This document shows, piece by piece, positions 21,921 through 30,818 of a DNA stretch of 64,000 nucleotides. Source of the DNA: Desulfomicrobium escambiense DSM 10707 (lineage in GTDB: Bacteria > Desulfobacterota > Desulfovibrionia > Desulfovibrionales > Desulfomicrobiaceae). The stretch is taken from the NCBI RefSeq assembly GCF_000428825.1, contig NZ_AUAR01000020.1, positions 1-64,000 on the forward strand, in the 5' to 3' direction. Under the pieces are notes generated by a model, which saw only the letters and a program-made list of their open reading frames with translations, had not been told where the DNA came from and did no database searches. A program made the translations under genes and the position numbers. Within the stretch, counting starts at the first letter, position 1. Every line of letters begins with the position of its first letter.

Positions 21921-22074
21921 GGGGCCATACACCATAACGCGTCCGAGGGCAAAACCCAAGGGCCCGGCCGCGCGCCGGGTCTGTGGACAAGGCGCCCCCG
22001 GGTCTGCTACCCGAAGGCGATGGCGGTTCCAGGCATCCGTGCATCCAACCCCCCGTAACGCAAAGGCGCAGCGC

Positions 22075-23040
22075 ATGACCCAGACCATGGAAGACAAGGA
22101 CAGGTTCACGTTCCTGCTCGTGGAGCCCGACGACGACGTCGCGCGGGAAATGATCGCCGTGCTGCGGCGGCTCGATCTGAAGGTCGATCACGTGCGCGGC
22201 CATCTCAAGGCCGTGGCCCTGACCGAGGACATCGCCTACGACTGCCTGCTCGTCTCCTCCCTGGGGGTGGACATCTCGGGCCTGGAACTCTGCGCCATGG
22301 TCCGGGCCCGTGAGTCCAGGCGTTCCCTGACTCCTGCCTACATCATCCTGTCGGGCCCCCAGGCCGACATGATCCCGATCTATTCGAGCCAGAACGAGGT
22401 CGACGACGTCATCGCCGCCCCCTGCCTCGACCTGGAGCTGGAATGGAGAATGCGCCGGGCCCTGCGGGCCATGTTCCTGTGCCGGAAGTACGGCGCGTCG
22501 CGCTTGCTGGACAGGGAGACGGGCCTGCTGACGCCCGATGGCCTGCGCATCTATCTGGGCGAGGAGGTCAACCGCATCGGCCGCCGGGAAGGGTGGGTTT
22601 CCCTGAGCGTCCTTTCGGTGCCGGGCCTGGCGGCCCTGCGCCTGAGCTACGGCGACGGCTGGATGGAGTGGTTCAAGAACGGCATCTGGGCTTCCCTGCG
22701 CCGGCAGCTGCGCAACTACGACCGGCTGGCATCCATGGACAACGGGTTCCTGTGCCTCGTCTCCCCCGACCTCGACGAGGAGGGCACGCGATCCATGCTG
22801 GCCCGGCTCGGCGCGGCCATCGGAGAATACCAATTTCAGGATGACGTCCCGACCGCGCGCATGACCCTGGCCGCACGGTATCTGTGCGTGCGGGTGCTGG
22901 GCGACTACAGGCAGTTCGACCGGACGAGCGACGTGCTGTGGAACTGGGTCTGCGAGAGGATGAACGAGCCCGCGCCCGAAGGGGTCATGGGGCACACGGG
23001 CGCCGTCGATCTCGAACTGCGCTGCACCACGGCCCCCTGA
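22075..23040 (+). CDS. Pseudo-receiver / pseudo-GGDEF protein
   Basis: A 321-residue protein with the architecture of a receiver (about 5-125) joined to a GGDEF domain (about 140-300), but both active sites are altered. The phospho-accepting Asp position is Ser (LLVSSLGVDISG) and the conserved Lys region reads IAAPCLD. The GGDEF-like part keeps the fold pattern (LDRETGLLTPDGLRIYL) but has MDNGF where GGDEF should be, and SVP where the metal-binding Asp lies. It is probably a binding or scaffold protein rather than an enzyme. Start ATG 22075 follows AAAGG; ATG 22087 is possible. It converges with the HDOD gene over 3 bases. Confidence 0.8.
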   Translation: MTQTMEDKDRFTFLLVEPDDDVAREMIAVLRRLDLKVDHVRGHLKAVALTEDIAYDCLLVSSLGVDISGLELCAMVRARESRRSLTPAYIILSGPQADMIPIYSSQNEVDDVIAAPCLDLELEWRMRRALRAMFLCRKYGASRLLDRETGLLTPDGLRIYLGEEVNRIGRREGWVSLSVLSVPGLAALRLSYGDGWMEWFKNGIWASLRRQLRNYDRLASMDNGFLCLVSPDLDEEGTRSMLARLGAAIGEYQFQDDVPTARMTLAARYLCVRVLGDYRQFDRTSDVLWNWVCERMNEPAPEGVMGHTGAVDLELRCTTAP

Positions 23041-23043
23041 ACC

Positions 23044-23892
23044 TCAGGCGAAGGCCTGGTTGACGAGCGTCTCCACCTTCAGGGCCACTTCCTCGACCAC
23101 GGGCTGGTAGTCGTTTTCGAGCAGGAAGAGCGGGACGCCGAGGCCCTTCATGTCCGCCGTGAACATGGGGTTGAAGTGGTACCCGGCCTTGGTGGCGAGG
23201 TAGTCCGCCAGCTTGATGAGCATGATGGAGGGGGGGGAGTCCTGGGCCACCGCACGGTGATGGGCGTAGACCGCGAGCTGGACGTTTTTCGGGAATTTCC
23301 AGAGCTTGAGGGCCTTGGCGCTCAGGAGCGGGTGGCTGACGCCGAAGAGTTTCTCTTCGACGTCCATGGGGTCCCGTCCACCCTCTTCCCAGATCTTTGT
23401 CATCACGGTGAACTCTCCGGGCATCAGGGTGGCCATGACCACGTACCCGATGTCGTGCAGCAGCCCGGCCAGATACGTCCCGTCCTGTTCTTCCGGGGAC
23501 ATGGGAAAGAGGCTCGGGTAGTACTGGATGAGCTTCTTGGACAAGAGGGCCGTGCTCAGGCTGTGGGTCCAGAAACGCCGTATGGAGAACGAGGGCGGGA
23601 ATGCGTTCTTGGTGACCGAGTCGGCCAGGGTCAGGTAGTAGACGATGCCCTTGACCTCGTTCAGACCCAGCCGCACAAGCGCCTTCTGCGGCGAGGTGAT
23701 CTCGTCGAGGCCGCGGTACATGGGCGAGTTGGAGATGGCCATGATCCGGGCGCACAGGACGGGCTCGGCGCTCATGGCCTCGACGATGTCCTGCAGACGG
23801 GTGTTGGGGGCATTGAGGAGCTGCCACAGCCGGATGACCATCGGCTTGAGAGGGGGCAGATCCCGGTCGCTGAGTTTGTCCAGATTGATCAT
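23044..23892 (-). CDS. HDOD domain protein
   Basis: A 282-residue protein made of one HDOD domain, related to the HD phosphohydrolases but usually without their full metal site; here LLHDIGYVVMA keeps the HD pair. HDOD proteins are common in signalling gene sets of deltaproteobacteria, and their enzymatic role is unsettled. The gene converges with the pseudo-GGDEF gene and diverges from the metallo-hydrolase gene. Confidence 0.88.
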   Translation of the reverse strand: MINLDKLSDRDLPPLKPMVIRLWQLLNAPNTRLQDIVEAMSAEPVLCARIMAISNSPMYRGLDEITSPQKALVRLGLNEVKGIVYYLTLADSVTKNAFPPSFSIRRFWTHSLSTALLSKKLIQYYPSLFPMSPEEQDGTYLAGLLHDIGYVVMATLMPGEFTVMTKIWEEGGRDPMDVEEKLFGVSHPLLSAKALKLWKFPKNVQLAVYAHHRAVAQDSPPSIMLIKLADYLATKAGYHFNPMFTADMKGLGVPLFLLENDYQPVVEEVALKVETLVNQAFA

Positions 23893-23933
23893 GGGTTGGT
23901 TCGTCTTGGCAAAAAGGTTGTCGCCCCGTCATG

Positions 23934-23948
23934 GGACACGGCGTGTCC
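23934..23948. repeat. Inverted repeat in a divergent promoter region
   Basis: GGACAC-GGC-GTGTCC, perfect 6-base arms, 41 bases upstream of the HDOD start and 82 upstream of the metallo-hydrolase start, with an outer CCCCG/CGGGG pair. A possible operator. Confidence 0.35.
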
Positions 23949-24030
23949 TCGGGGCTAGCACACCCGGCCCTTCAAGGGCAATGGGTTGCGGGGCATTGTT
24001 TTCATCCATTTGAAATATAGGGAGAAAGAA

Positions 24031-25674
24031 ATGAAGATAACGTTTCTTGGCGCGGCCCGGACCGTGACGGGCTCATGCTACGTGCTCGAATGCGAACACG
24101 CCCGTTTCGCCATAGATTGCGGCATGCATCAGGGCAACAGGGTCATCGAGGCGCGCAACTGGGACGAGAACGGCGTGTACCGTCCCGAAGCCCTCGATTT
24201 CATTCTTCTGACCCACGCCCACATCGACCATTCCGGGCTGCTGCCGCGCCTGGCGGCCAAGGGGTTCAAGGGCCGGGTGCACACCACCGCGCCGACCCGC
24301 GACCTGCTGACCATCATGCTCGAGGACAGCGCCCGCATCCAGGAGACCGACGCCCAGTGGCGCAGCACCAAGAAGCTGCGCGCCGGCGACCGGCCCGTGG
24401 AGCCCCTCTACACCGTGGAGCAGGCCCAGAAGGTCCTGAAGCAGCTGAAAATCGAGGAGTACAACACGTCATTCGAGCCGGCCCCCGGCATCCGCGTGGT
24501 CTTCAACGACGCGGGGCACATCCTGGGCTCGGCCTTCATCGAGCTGTGGGTCAAGGAGGGGGACGAGGAGACCAAGCTCGTCTTTTCCGGCGACCTGGGT
24601 CGCCCCAACCAGCTTCTGGTCCGCAACCCGCAGACCGTGGAGCACGCCGATTTCCTCTTTCTGGAGTCGACCTACGGCAGCCGCAACCACAAGAACGAGA
24701 CCCAGAGCCGGCAGGAACTGGCAGAGGCCATCGCCTACAGCTACGAGCGCGGCGAGAAGGTCATCATCCCGGCCTTCGCCGTGGAGCGCACCCAGGAACT
24801 GCTGTACTCCTTCTATCTGCTGCGCAAGGAGGGGAAACTGCCCGAGAACCTGCCCGTCTACGTGGACAGCCCCCTGGCCATCAAGGCCACCGAAATCTTC
24901 CGTCGGCATTGGGACTATTACGACCACGAGACCAAGGAGCGGGTCAAGAACGGCGAGAACCCCCTGGAACTGCCCAACCTGCGCTACACCCTGACGGCCG
25001 AGGAGTCCCGGGCCATCAACACCTCCCAGGGTCCGGCCATCGTGATCGCCGGCAGCGGCATGGCCAATGCGGGGCGCATCAAGCATCACCTGCGGCACAA
25101 CATCTGGAAGCCGGGCGCGTCCATCGTCTTCGTCGGGTTCCAGGCCGAGGGCACGCCGGGCAGGCGCATCGTCGACGGCGCCCAGACCATCCGCATCCTG
25201 GGGGAGGAGCTTTCGGTCAAGGCCAAGGTCTTCACTATCGGCGGCTTTTCGGGGCACGCCGGGCAGTCGCAGATCCTCGACTGGCTGTCCCACTTCCGCA
25301 ATCCCGATGTGCAGATCTACCTGGTCCACGGCGAGCATTCCGGGCAGAAGGTCCTGGCCGAGCTGATCCGCGAGAAGTTCAAGTACGCCGTGCACATCCC
25401 GGACTATCTGGACGAGTGCCTGTTGGAGAAGGGCGGGCGTTTCGAGCTGACGGCGCGTCCGTCCCTGGCCGCCCCGCGCATCGATTGGGAATACCTGCTG
25501 GAGGAGACGACCGACAAGCTGGATCAGGTCCGGGAGCGGGTGGAGTTCATCCAGCGCATGGGCCTGTCCAACCAGGTGGAGATCCGCGGCAACCTGCTGG
25601 ATATCAACGCGCGCTTCACCTCCATCCTTTCGGAGCTGATGTTCGAGCAGAAGCGCAAGAACGGTAAGGCCTAG
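24031..25674 (+). CDS. MBL-fold metallo-hydrolase with beta-CASP domain
   Basis: A 547-residue protein of the metallo-beta-lactamase/beta-CASP (CPSF73-like) group, probably a zinc-dependent ribonuclease. Motifs in order: THAHIDHSG (metal site), SGDLGRPN, ESTYGSRNH, the beta-CASP marks FAVERTQELL and SGMANAGRIKHHL, then GFSGHAGQ and HGEHSGQKV. The C-terminal 80 residues are charged and lack a recognised domain. Start ATG 24031 follows AGGGAGA. RsmD follows after 3 bases, so this gene heads an RNA-related run (rsmD, coaD, miaA). Confidence 0.92.
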   Translation: MKITFLGAARTVTGSCYVLECEHARFAIDCGMHQGNRVIEARNWDENGVYRPEALDFILLTHAHIDHSGLLPRLAAKGFKGRVHTTAPTRDLLTIMLEDSARIQETDAQWRSTKKLRAGDRPVEPLYTVEQAQKVLKQLKIEEYNTSFEPAPGIRVVFNDAGHILGSAFIELWVKEGDEETKLVFSGDLGRPNQLLVRNPQTVEHADFLFLESTYGSRNHKNETQSRQELAEAIAYSYERGEKVIIPAFAVERTQELLYSFYLLRKEGKLPENLPVYVDSPLAIKATEIFRRHWDYYDHETKERVKNGENPLELPNLRYTLTAEESRAINTSQGPAIVIAGSGMANAGRIKHHLRHNIWKPGASIVFVGFQAEGTPGRRIVDGAQTIRILGEELSVKAKVFTIGGFSGHAGQSQILDWLSHFRNPDVQIYLVHGEHSGQKVLAELIREKFKYAVHIPDYLDECLLEKGGRFELTARPSLAAPRIDWEYLLEETTDKLDQVRERVEFIQRMGLSNQVEIRGNLLDINARFTSILSELMFEQKRKNGKA

Positions 25675-25677
25675 TCC

Positions 25678-26292
25678 GTGCGCATCATCTCCGGGGAGTA
25701 CCGCGGCAGGCGCATCCGCACCACCGAGGGGCCGGGCTACCGCCCGGCCACGGGCAAGGTGCGCGAGTCCCTCTTCTCCATGCTCGAATCCCAGGGCGTG
25801 GCCTGGGGCGGGACGAGGGTGGCCGACATCTTCGCCGGCAGCGGCTCCCTGGGGATCGAGGCCCTGAGCCGCGGCGCGGCGGAAGCGGTCTTTGTCGAGA
25901 AGGCCGCCCACGCCGCGGCCCTCATCCGCTCCAACCTCGATGAGCTGGGCGTCGCGCGGCAGCGTTTCCGGATCGTCAAGGGCGACGCCGCGCGCTGGCT
26001 GGGTGGGGACGGTACGGGCTCCTTCGGGCTGGTCTTCATCGACCCGCCCTACGGCAAGGACCTTTTTCTGCCGGCTCTGAGGCTGCTGCTTGACCGAAAC
26101 GTCCTGGCGCGCGAAGGGCTGCTGTGCGCCGAGGTGGAGGCGGGGTTGGCCTTCGACGCCCCCCCGCACCCGGACCTGGCGCTCCTTCGCGACAAACTCT
26201 ACGGACAGACAAGGATTTGCATATGGCGCAGAAATCAGAGCGCATCGCCGTCTACCCCGGCACCTTCGACCCCTTCCACAACGGACACCTGA
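25678..26292 (+). CDS. rsmD: 16S rRNA (guanine966-N2)-methyltransferase RsmD
   Basis: SAM-dependent methyltransferase of 204 residues. It begins with the family signature MRIISGEYRGRRI from a GTG start, followed by RPATGKVRESLFSML, the SAM motif DIFAGSGSLGIEALSRGA and the catalytic IDPPYG. The domain ends naturally near GQTRICIWRR; the last 20 residues are Ser/Thr/Pro-rich and are read from DNA that also encodes coaD. The two genes overlap by 70 bases. Confidence 0.95.
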   Translation: MRIISGEYRGRRIRTTEGPGYRPATGKVRESLFSMLESQGVAWGGTRVADIFAGSGSLGIEALSRGAAEAVFVEKAAHAAALIRSNLDELGVARQRFRIVKGDAARWLGGDGTGSFGLVFIDPPYGKDLFLPALRLLLDRNVLAREGLLCAEVEAGLAFDAPPHPDLALLRDKLYGQTRICIWRRNQSASPSTPAPSTPSTTDT

Positions 26293-26765
26293 GCCTGGTG
26301 CGCCGGGGCCTCGAGGTCTTCGACCGCATCATCGTGGCTGTGGCCAGGGACTCGGGCAAGAACCCGCTCTTCACCCTCGACGAACGCGTCGACATGATCC
26401 GCGAGGTCTTCCGCGGGCAGCTGCGCGTGGAGGTCGAGGCCTTTTCGGGCCTGCTGGTGGACTACGTGCCAGGCACGCAGGCCAACACCATCCTGCGCGG
26501 TCTGCGCGCCGTCTCGGACTTCGAGTACGAGTTCCAGATGGCCCTCATGAACCGCAAATTGAAGCCCAGCATCCACACCGTCTTCATGATGACGGACTAC
26601 CGCTGGCTGTACATCAGCTCTTCCATCATCAAGGACGTGGCCAAGCTCGGCGGGGTCATCGAGGGGCTGGTGCCCGAGTCCATCCAGGCCCACATCGAGG
26701 CTCGGCTGGCCGAGACCCGTTCCGGCGCGGCCGTTCTGCCCGCCGGGGGGCCTGCCAAGGCATGA
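26223..26765 (+). CDS. coaD: Phosphopantetheine adenylyltransferase CoaD
   Basis: CoA biosynthesis enzyme of 180 residues that joins ATP and phosphopantetheine to dephospho-CoA. The nucleotidyltransferase motif YPGTFDPFHNGHL and the C-terminal ISSSIIKDVA motif are intact. Start ATG 26223 follows AAGGATTTG and lies inside the end of rsmD. The stop overlaps the miaA start as ATGA. Confidence 0.97.
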   Translation: MAQKSERIAVYPGTFDPFHNGHLSLVRRGLEVFDRIIVAVARDSGKNPLFTLDERVDMIREVFRGQLRVEVEAFSGLLVDYVPGTQANTILRGLRAVSDFEYEFQMALMNRKLKPSIHTVFMMTDYRWLYISSSIIKDVAKLGGVIEGLVPESIQAHIEARLAETRSGAAVLPAGGPAKA

Positions 26766-27685
26766 GCGTCACGAGTCTCGTCTGTCTGGTCGGGGCCACG
26801 GGCACGGGCAAGACCGCCGCGGCCCTGGCCCTGGCCGGGGCCCTGGGCGGCGGGGTGGTCAACTTCGACTCCCGCCAGGTCTACGCCGGCCTCGGCATCG
26901 TCACGGCCCAGCCCACGCCGCAGGAGCAGGCCGTCTGTCCCCACTCCCTCTACGGCTACCTGCCCGTGGACCGGCCCGTCCGGGCGGGCTCCTTCGCGGC
27001 CGAGATCCTGGCCCGGGCCGAGACCTACCGCAGCGAGGGCCTCGTGCCCATCCTCGTCGGCGGCACGGGCCTCTACCTGAAGAGCCTCGTCGACGGCCTG
27101 GCGCCCATCCCGGACGTCGACCCGCGCATCCGCGAGGAACTGGCGCGGGAGTGCGCGTCCGTCGGGTCGCCGGTCCTGTACGCCCGTCTGCGGGGCGTGG
27201 ATCCGGACTACGCGTCCAAAATCCATCCCAACGACCCGCAGCGCATCTGCCGCGCCCTGGAGGTCTTCGCCGCCACGGGCCGGACCCTGACCTGGTGGCA
27301 CGGCCAGACCCGCCGCCCGGAGGGGCTTCGCGCCCTCAAGATCGGCCTGCGCACGGACTTGGCGACGCTGACCCCGCGACTGGAGCGCCGCATCGGACTC
27401 ATGCTCGAAGCCGGCGCCCTGGACGAGGTCCGTCTGGCCTACAAAGGCTGCCCGCACCGGGACGCCCCGGGGTTTTCGGGCATCGGCTGCCCCGAACTGC
27501 TGGCCGTGCTCCTGGACGGCCTGGATATGGCCCAGGCGCGGGCCGACTGGCTGCGCAGCACGCGGGCCTACGCCAAGCGCCAGCTGACCTGGTTCAACAA
27601 GGACGGGGACATCGCCTGGCACGACCCGGCGGATTTCGAGGGGATGACGGCCAGGGCCAGGGCGTTCCTGGAGTCCCCGGCGTAA
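26762..27685 (+). CDS. miaA: tRNA dimethylallyltransferase MiaA
   Basis: Enzyme of 307 residues that adds an isoprenyl group to A37 of tRNAs reading U-starting codons. The P-loop GATGTGKTAAALALA, the substrate motif FDSRQVY, ILVGGTGLYLKSL and HPNDPQRICRALE are present. Translationally coupled to coaD (ATGA overlap). Length is normal for the family. Confidence 0.96.
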   Translation: MSVTSLVCLVGATGTGKTAAALALAGALGGGVVNFDSRQVYAGLGIVTAQPTPQEQAVCPHSLYGYLPVDRPVRAGSFAAEILARAETYRSEGLVPILVGGTGLYLKSLVDGLAPIPDVDPRIREELARECASVGSPVLYARLRGVDPDYASKIHPNDPQRICRALEVFAATGRTLTWWHGQTRRPEGLRALKIGLRTDLATLTPRLERRIGLMLEAGALDEVRLAYKGCPHRDAPGFSGIGCPELLAVLLDGLDMAQARADWLRSTRAYAKRQLTWFNKDGDIAWHDPADFEGMTARARAFLESPA

Positions 27686-27743
27686 GGGCCGGGTTGCGGC
27701 AGGTCGACCCTCGCGCTACAGATTTTCACGAAGGAGTGTATCC

Positions 27744-28631
27744 ATGCAAGGACGCGTTTTCGGTGTGGTTGCGGCCCTGATGCTCTGGTCCACCCTGGTT
27801 CTGGCGGACCAGCGCGTGACGGTGCCGCTGGTTCAGGGCGAGGACAGGGCCTCGGCCGTGGGGCGCGGGTTCGACGAGGCCCTGGCCCTGGAAACTCAGA
27901 CCATCGCTGGCCCGGCGCTGACGCCGGCGCGGCTCAAGGCCGTCATGGGCGTCCTGGCCAAAGAACGGGACACCCTGGTCCTGGGCTACAAGGAAGCGGT
28001 CGGTGACGTCGGCAACGCCACGGCCGGGGGCAACGCCACGGGCGAGACGTTGGCGCTCGACGTGCGGGTTCACGGCGCGGGCCTCAAGACCCGTTTGCGG
28101 GACATGGGCGTGCTCTCCACCCTGACGGGTCCGCTGCCGTACGTGCTCCGCCTGTCGGGCGTGGAGCCTTCGCGCACCAAGCGGCTTGGCGCCCTGCAGG
28201 AACTCTCGGGGCTCGCCCCGGTGGCCGCCGCCGATGAGGACGTGCCGGTTCTGACCCTGTCGCAGGGCCGGGACTGGAACGGTGTGCTGAGCCTCGGGGA
28301 GTGGAGTTCGACTCGCTCGGCCAAGACCCTGGACGAGGTCTGGCTGGCGGTGTGGAAGGACTATTTTTCCCGACCGGCGCAAGCCGGGGGGAGCGGGGCC
28401 GGGGTCGAGGTCCGCATCTCCGGCTGGCTTTCGAGCATGGGACCCATGGAGTTCGACCGTCTCATGGACGGCTGGAACGCGGAGATCGAGCGCAAGGCCC
28501 TGATCGGTGTGGAAATGGAAGGGCAGGGGCTGGCCGGCGTGTGGCGGATCACGACCGGGTCCAGGGACGCCCTGGTCCGGCGCCTGGAGGACGCGGCCAA
28601 GGCCCAGGGGCTGACGGTGCGGGTCAGGTAG
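27744..28631 (+). CDS. Secreted protein of unknown function (DUF2066-like)
   Basis: A 295-residue protein with a signal peptide (cleavage likely after VLA). The start of the mature part, VPLVQGEDRASAVGRGFDEAL, and the general plan recall DUF2066 periplasmic proteins of Proteobacteria, but the match is weak. No catalytic motif is visible. The ATG follows AAGGAG. A bidirectional terminator lies downstream. Confidence 0.72.
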   Translation: MQGRVFGVVAALMLWSTLVLADQRVTVPLVQGEDRASAVGRGFDEALALETQTIAGPALTPARLKAVMGVLAKERDTLVLGYKEAVGDVGNATAGGNATGETLALDVRVHGAGLKTRLRDMGVLSTLTGPLPYVLRLSGVEPSRTKRLGALQELSGLAPVAAADEDVPVLTLSQGRDWNGVLSLGEWSSTRSAKTLDEVWLAVWKDYFSRPAQAGGSGAGVEVRISGWLSSMGPMEFDRLMDGWNAEIERKALIGVEMEGQGLAGVWRITTGSRDALVRRLEDAAKAQGLTVRVR

Positions 28632-28645
28632 GGGCTTTTGAAAAC

Positions 28646-28674
28646 AAGAATCCCGGCCAAGGCCGGGATTCTTT
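28646..28674. terminator. Bidirectional intrinsic terminator
   Basis: Perfect 13-bp stem AAGAATCCCGGCC / GGCCGGGATTCTT with a 2-base loop between convergent genes. T runs are short on both sides (TTT on plus, TTTT on minus). Confidence 0.75.
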
Positions 28675-28694
28675 CGATTTCAACCGTCTGAAAT

Positions 28695-28892
28695 TCAGTC
28701 TTTCTTATCCGTTGTGTCCTTCGAGTCGGACTTGGGCGTCACGTCGATTTCTTCAGGCTCGCTGGTGGCCTTCTTGAAGTTCTTGATGGCCCGGCCCATA
28801 CCTGAACCGATTTCAGGCAACTTGTTGGCCCCGAAAATGACCAGGACGATGACCAGAATGATGAGAAGCTCTGGGATGCCAATGCCGAACAT
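28695..28892 (-). CDS. tatA: Sec-independent protein translocase subunit TatA
   Basis: A 65-residue TatA/E protein that forms the Tat export pore. One N-terminal membrane helix starts with the typical [12 protein letters not shown], followed by the hinge and amphipathic helix ([19 protein letters not shown]) and an acidic/basic tail. No tatB or tatC is in the window, so the gene stands alone. A strong ribosome site (GGAGG) precedes the ATG. Confidence 0.96.
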   Translation of the reverse strand: MFGIGIPELLIILVIVLVIFGANKLPEIGSGMGRAIKNFKKATSEPEEIDVTPKSDSKDTTDKKD

Positions 28893-29058
28893 GTATGCCT
28901 CCTCGGAAATGAATGCGCCTCATATACACATAGCCCTTCGGGCAGGTCAACAATTGGGTGACGAAGAAAAATCTTGGTTTCCGGATGGATGGAATGTATT
29001 CCCTAAATAGCCTGAGGTCATGCCCGCGGCATCCGGACGCCTTTGGAAGGGTGGTTGC

Positions 29059-29445
29059 GTGAGCCCGCCGCTTCCGCTGCCGGGCAAGGGCTGCCGCTTC
29101 TGGGCGGCGGGGCGCTGCCTCTACGAGGAGCGTCTCAACCCCGGCCTCCACACGGCTTTCGCCTGCGCCGCGCTGCAGGCCCTCGCGGACAGCTTCGACG
29201 CCTTCGTGGTCCGCGGCGAGAGCCTGGGCCTGTCTTCGGAGGAGGCCGGGCGAATCTGGGAGCGGCGCGTGGATGCGGCCTTGAACATTGGCCTCGACTG
29301 TGCAAATTTCGTCCCCCTGCCGGGCGAGGCCGGGGAGGTGCCCTGCGCGCACTTCCTGGACGGCGTCTGCCTGCTGCGCATGCCCTTATGCCCCGGGCGA
29401 TGCCGCAGGTTCGTGCTGGCGGGTTCTGACGCGGATACGGTTTAA
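29059..29445 (+). CDS. Cysteine-rich protein of unknown function
   Basis: A 128-residue protein from a likely GTG start after GGAAGG (an ATG at 29020 is also in frame). Cysteines cluster at both ends: GCRFWAAGRCLYEERLNPG near the N-terminus and CAHFLDGVCLLRMPLCPGRC at the C-terminus, a spacing that suggests a metal site. No known domain is recognised. The next gene starts 9 bases later, so the two are probably co-transcribed. Confidence 0.72.
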   Translation: MSPPLPLPGKGCRFWAAGRCLYEERLNPGLHTAFACAALQALADSFDAFVVRGESLGLSSEEAGRIWERRVDAALNIGLDCANFVPLPGEAGEVPCAHFLDGVCLLRMPLCPGRCRRFVLAGSDADTV

Positions 29446-29454
29446 GGAGATCAT

Positions 29455-30207
29455 ATGACCGCAATGCTCGTGCATTTTCCCTGGATGCACCCGAGGCTGG
29501 GCCAGGGGCCCCTGCCCGAGGGGCTCGTCTTTTTCGACCCCGGCGTGGACATGGCCACGGACCGGCCGCGCTGGCGGCCCGAGGGCCTGCCCTGTTCGCC
29601 GGCCGAGGTGCGCGCGCTGCTGCGCAGCTACATGGAGTTCGGGGAGCGGTTTCCGCGCGCCTCGGACATGAAGGCCTACCAGGCCGCGGGACTGGACAAT
29701 TTCTTCACGGGCACGAGCCTGGAATTCCGGTCGCAGCTCCTTGGCGGCGCCGAACCCGAGGCGGCCGACCCGCGCCGTCAGGCCCAGGTTCTGCTGGCCA
29801 TGGCCCTCTCCCGCGAGGAGCAGTTCGTGGCCATGCGCGAGCAGGAAGGCCGGTTCGAGGCGGCCCGGGAAGGGTTCGCCGCGGTGCTGGGTCTCGACGA
29901 TGAGGAGAGCTTCGCGGAACTCGGCGTGCCCGACGAGGTCATCTTCCCGCGGGCCGGCGCGGAGCTGCCCTGGAAATCCCTGCTGCCGTCCCTGCTGTGC
30001 TTCCTGCCCCGGGACGCGCGGCTGTACGTGACCGACGCCGACGTGCTGCGGGAGCTTGCGGCCCTGGATCTGGATTTTTCCCCTTGCGGTCAGGACGGCG
30101 CCCTGCTGTGCTGCCGGCTGGACGAGGACGGCCTGGAGCGGCTCTGCGGCGTCCGGGTCGAGCTGTCCGAACCCCTGACCATCGTGGCCCCGTCCCTGCA
30201 ACCCTAA
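29455..30207 (+). CDS. Protein of unknown function
   Basis: A 250-residue soluble protein without signal peptide, membrane helix or known motif. It is rich in Leu, Glu and Arg, with tryptophans in the N-terminal part. AAGGAG lies just upstream of the ATG. It sits between the cysteine-rich protein and a cupin regulator in one plus-strand run. The coding pattern (codon use, strong ribosome site, tight spacing) supports a real gene; no function can be given. Confidence 0.78.
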   Translation: MTAMLVHFPWMHPRLGQGPLPEGLVFFDPGVDMATDRPRWRPEGLPCSPAEVRALLRSYMEFGERFPRASDMKAYQAAGLDNFFTGTSLEFRSQLLGGAEPEAADPRRQAQVLLAMALSREEQFVAMREQEGRFEAAREGFAAVLGLDDEESFAELGVPDEVIFPRAGAELPWKSLLPSLLCFLPRDARLYVTDADVLRELAALDLDFSPCGQDGALLCCRLDEDGLERLCGVRVELSEPLTIVAPSLQP

Positions 30208-30223
30208 CCAGCGAGACCTGAGT

Positions 30224-30793
30224 ATGAGCAAAGAGCAACTCGGCAGACGCATCAAACGTTTCCGGGAAATGAACGAAATCAGCCTCGAAGATCTGGCTGC
30301 GCGCACCGGCCTGCAGCTTTCCTTTCTCAAATCCCTCGAAGAGGACTCGGTCTACCCGTCCCTGGGACCCCTGCTCAAGGTCGCCCGCGGCCTCGGCGTG
30401 CGCATGGGCACCTTCCTGGACGACGAACTCGGGCACGACCCCCTCATCGTGCGTCTGGGCGAACGTGAGGCGGGCCTGAACATGCTCGGCGGCAAGGACT
30501 GCCCCGTGGACATGAAGTTCTACTCCCTGGGCCGCGGCAAGACCGACCGGCACATGGAGCCCTTTTTCGTCGAGCTCATGCCGTCGGCCTGCGCCGAGCG
30601 CAAACTGTCGAGCCACGAGGGCGAGGAGTTCATCGTCGTGCACGACGGCGCCATCGAGGTCACCTACGGCCGCGAGGTGCTGACCCTGTCCAAGGGCGAC
30701 TCCATCTATCTCAATTCCATCGTTCCGCATCATGTGGCCTGCAGCGGGGACTCCCCGGCCTCCATCTATGCGGTGCTCTACTTTCCGGAATAG
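30224..30793 (+). CDS. XRE-family regulator with C-terminal cupin domain
   Basis: A 189-residue regulator. The N-terminal helix-turn-helix (about 7-60, with [20 protein letters not shown]) is followed by a cupin barrel (about 105-185; the metal-type pattern includes [14 protein letters not shown] and IVPHHVAC). Such HTH-cupin proteins usually sense a small ligand and control a neighbouring metabolic gene. Here the acyl-CoA ligase gene follows after 25 bases, so control of acid activation is the natural guess. Confidence 0.92.
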   Translation: MSKEQLGRRIKRFREMNEISLEDLAARTGLQLSFLKSLEEDSVYPSLGPLLKVARGLGVRMGTFLDDELGHDPLIVRLGEREAGLNMLGGKDCPVDMKFYSLGRGKTDRHMEPFFVELMPSACAERKLSSHEGEEFIVVHDGAIEVTYGREVLTLSKGDSIYLNSIVPHHVACSGDSPASIYAVLYFPE

Positions 30794-30818
30794 TCCGGGA
30801 TCATTCCAAGGGGGAGTC

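Noticed and set aside
28695-28892. TatB rather than TatA
   Set aside because: The short length, FGIGIPELL start and the GANKLPE hinge fit TatA/E.
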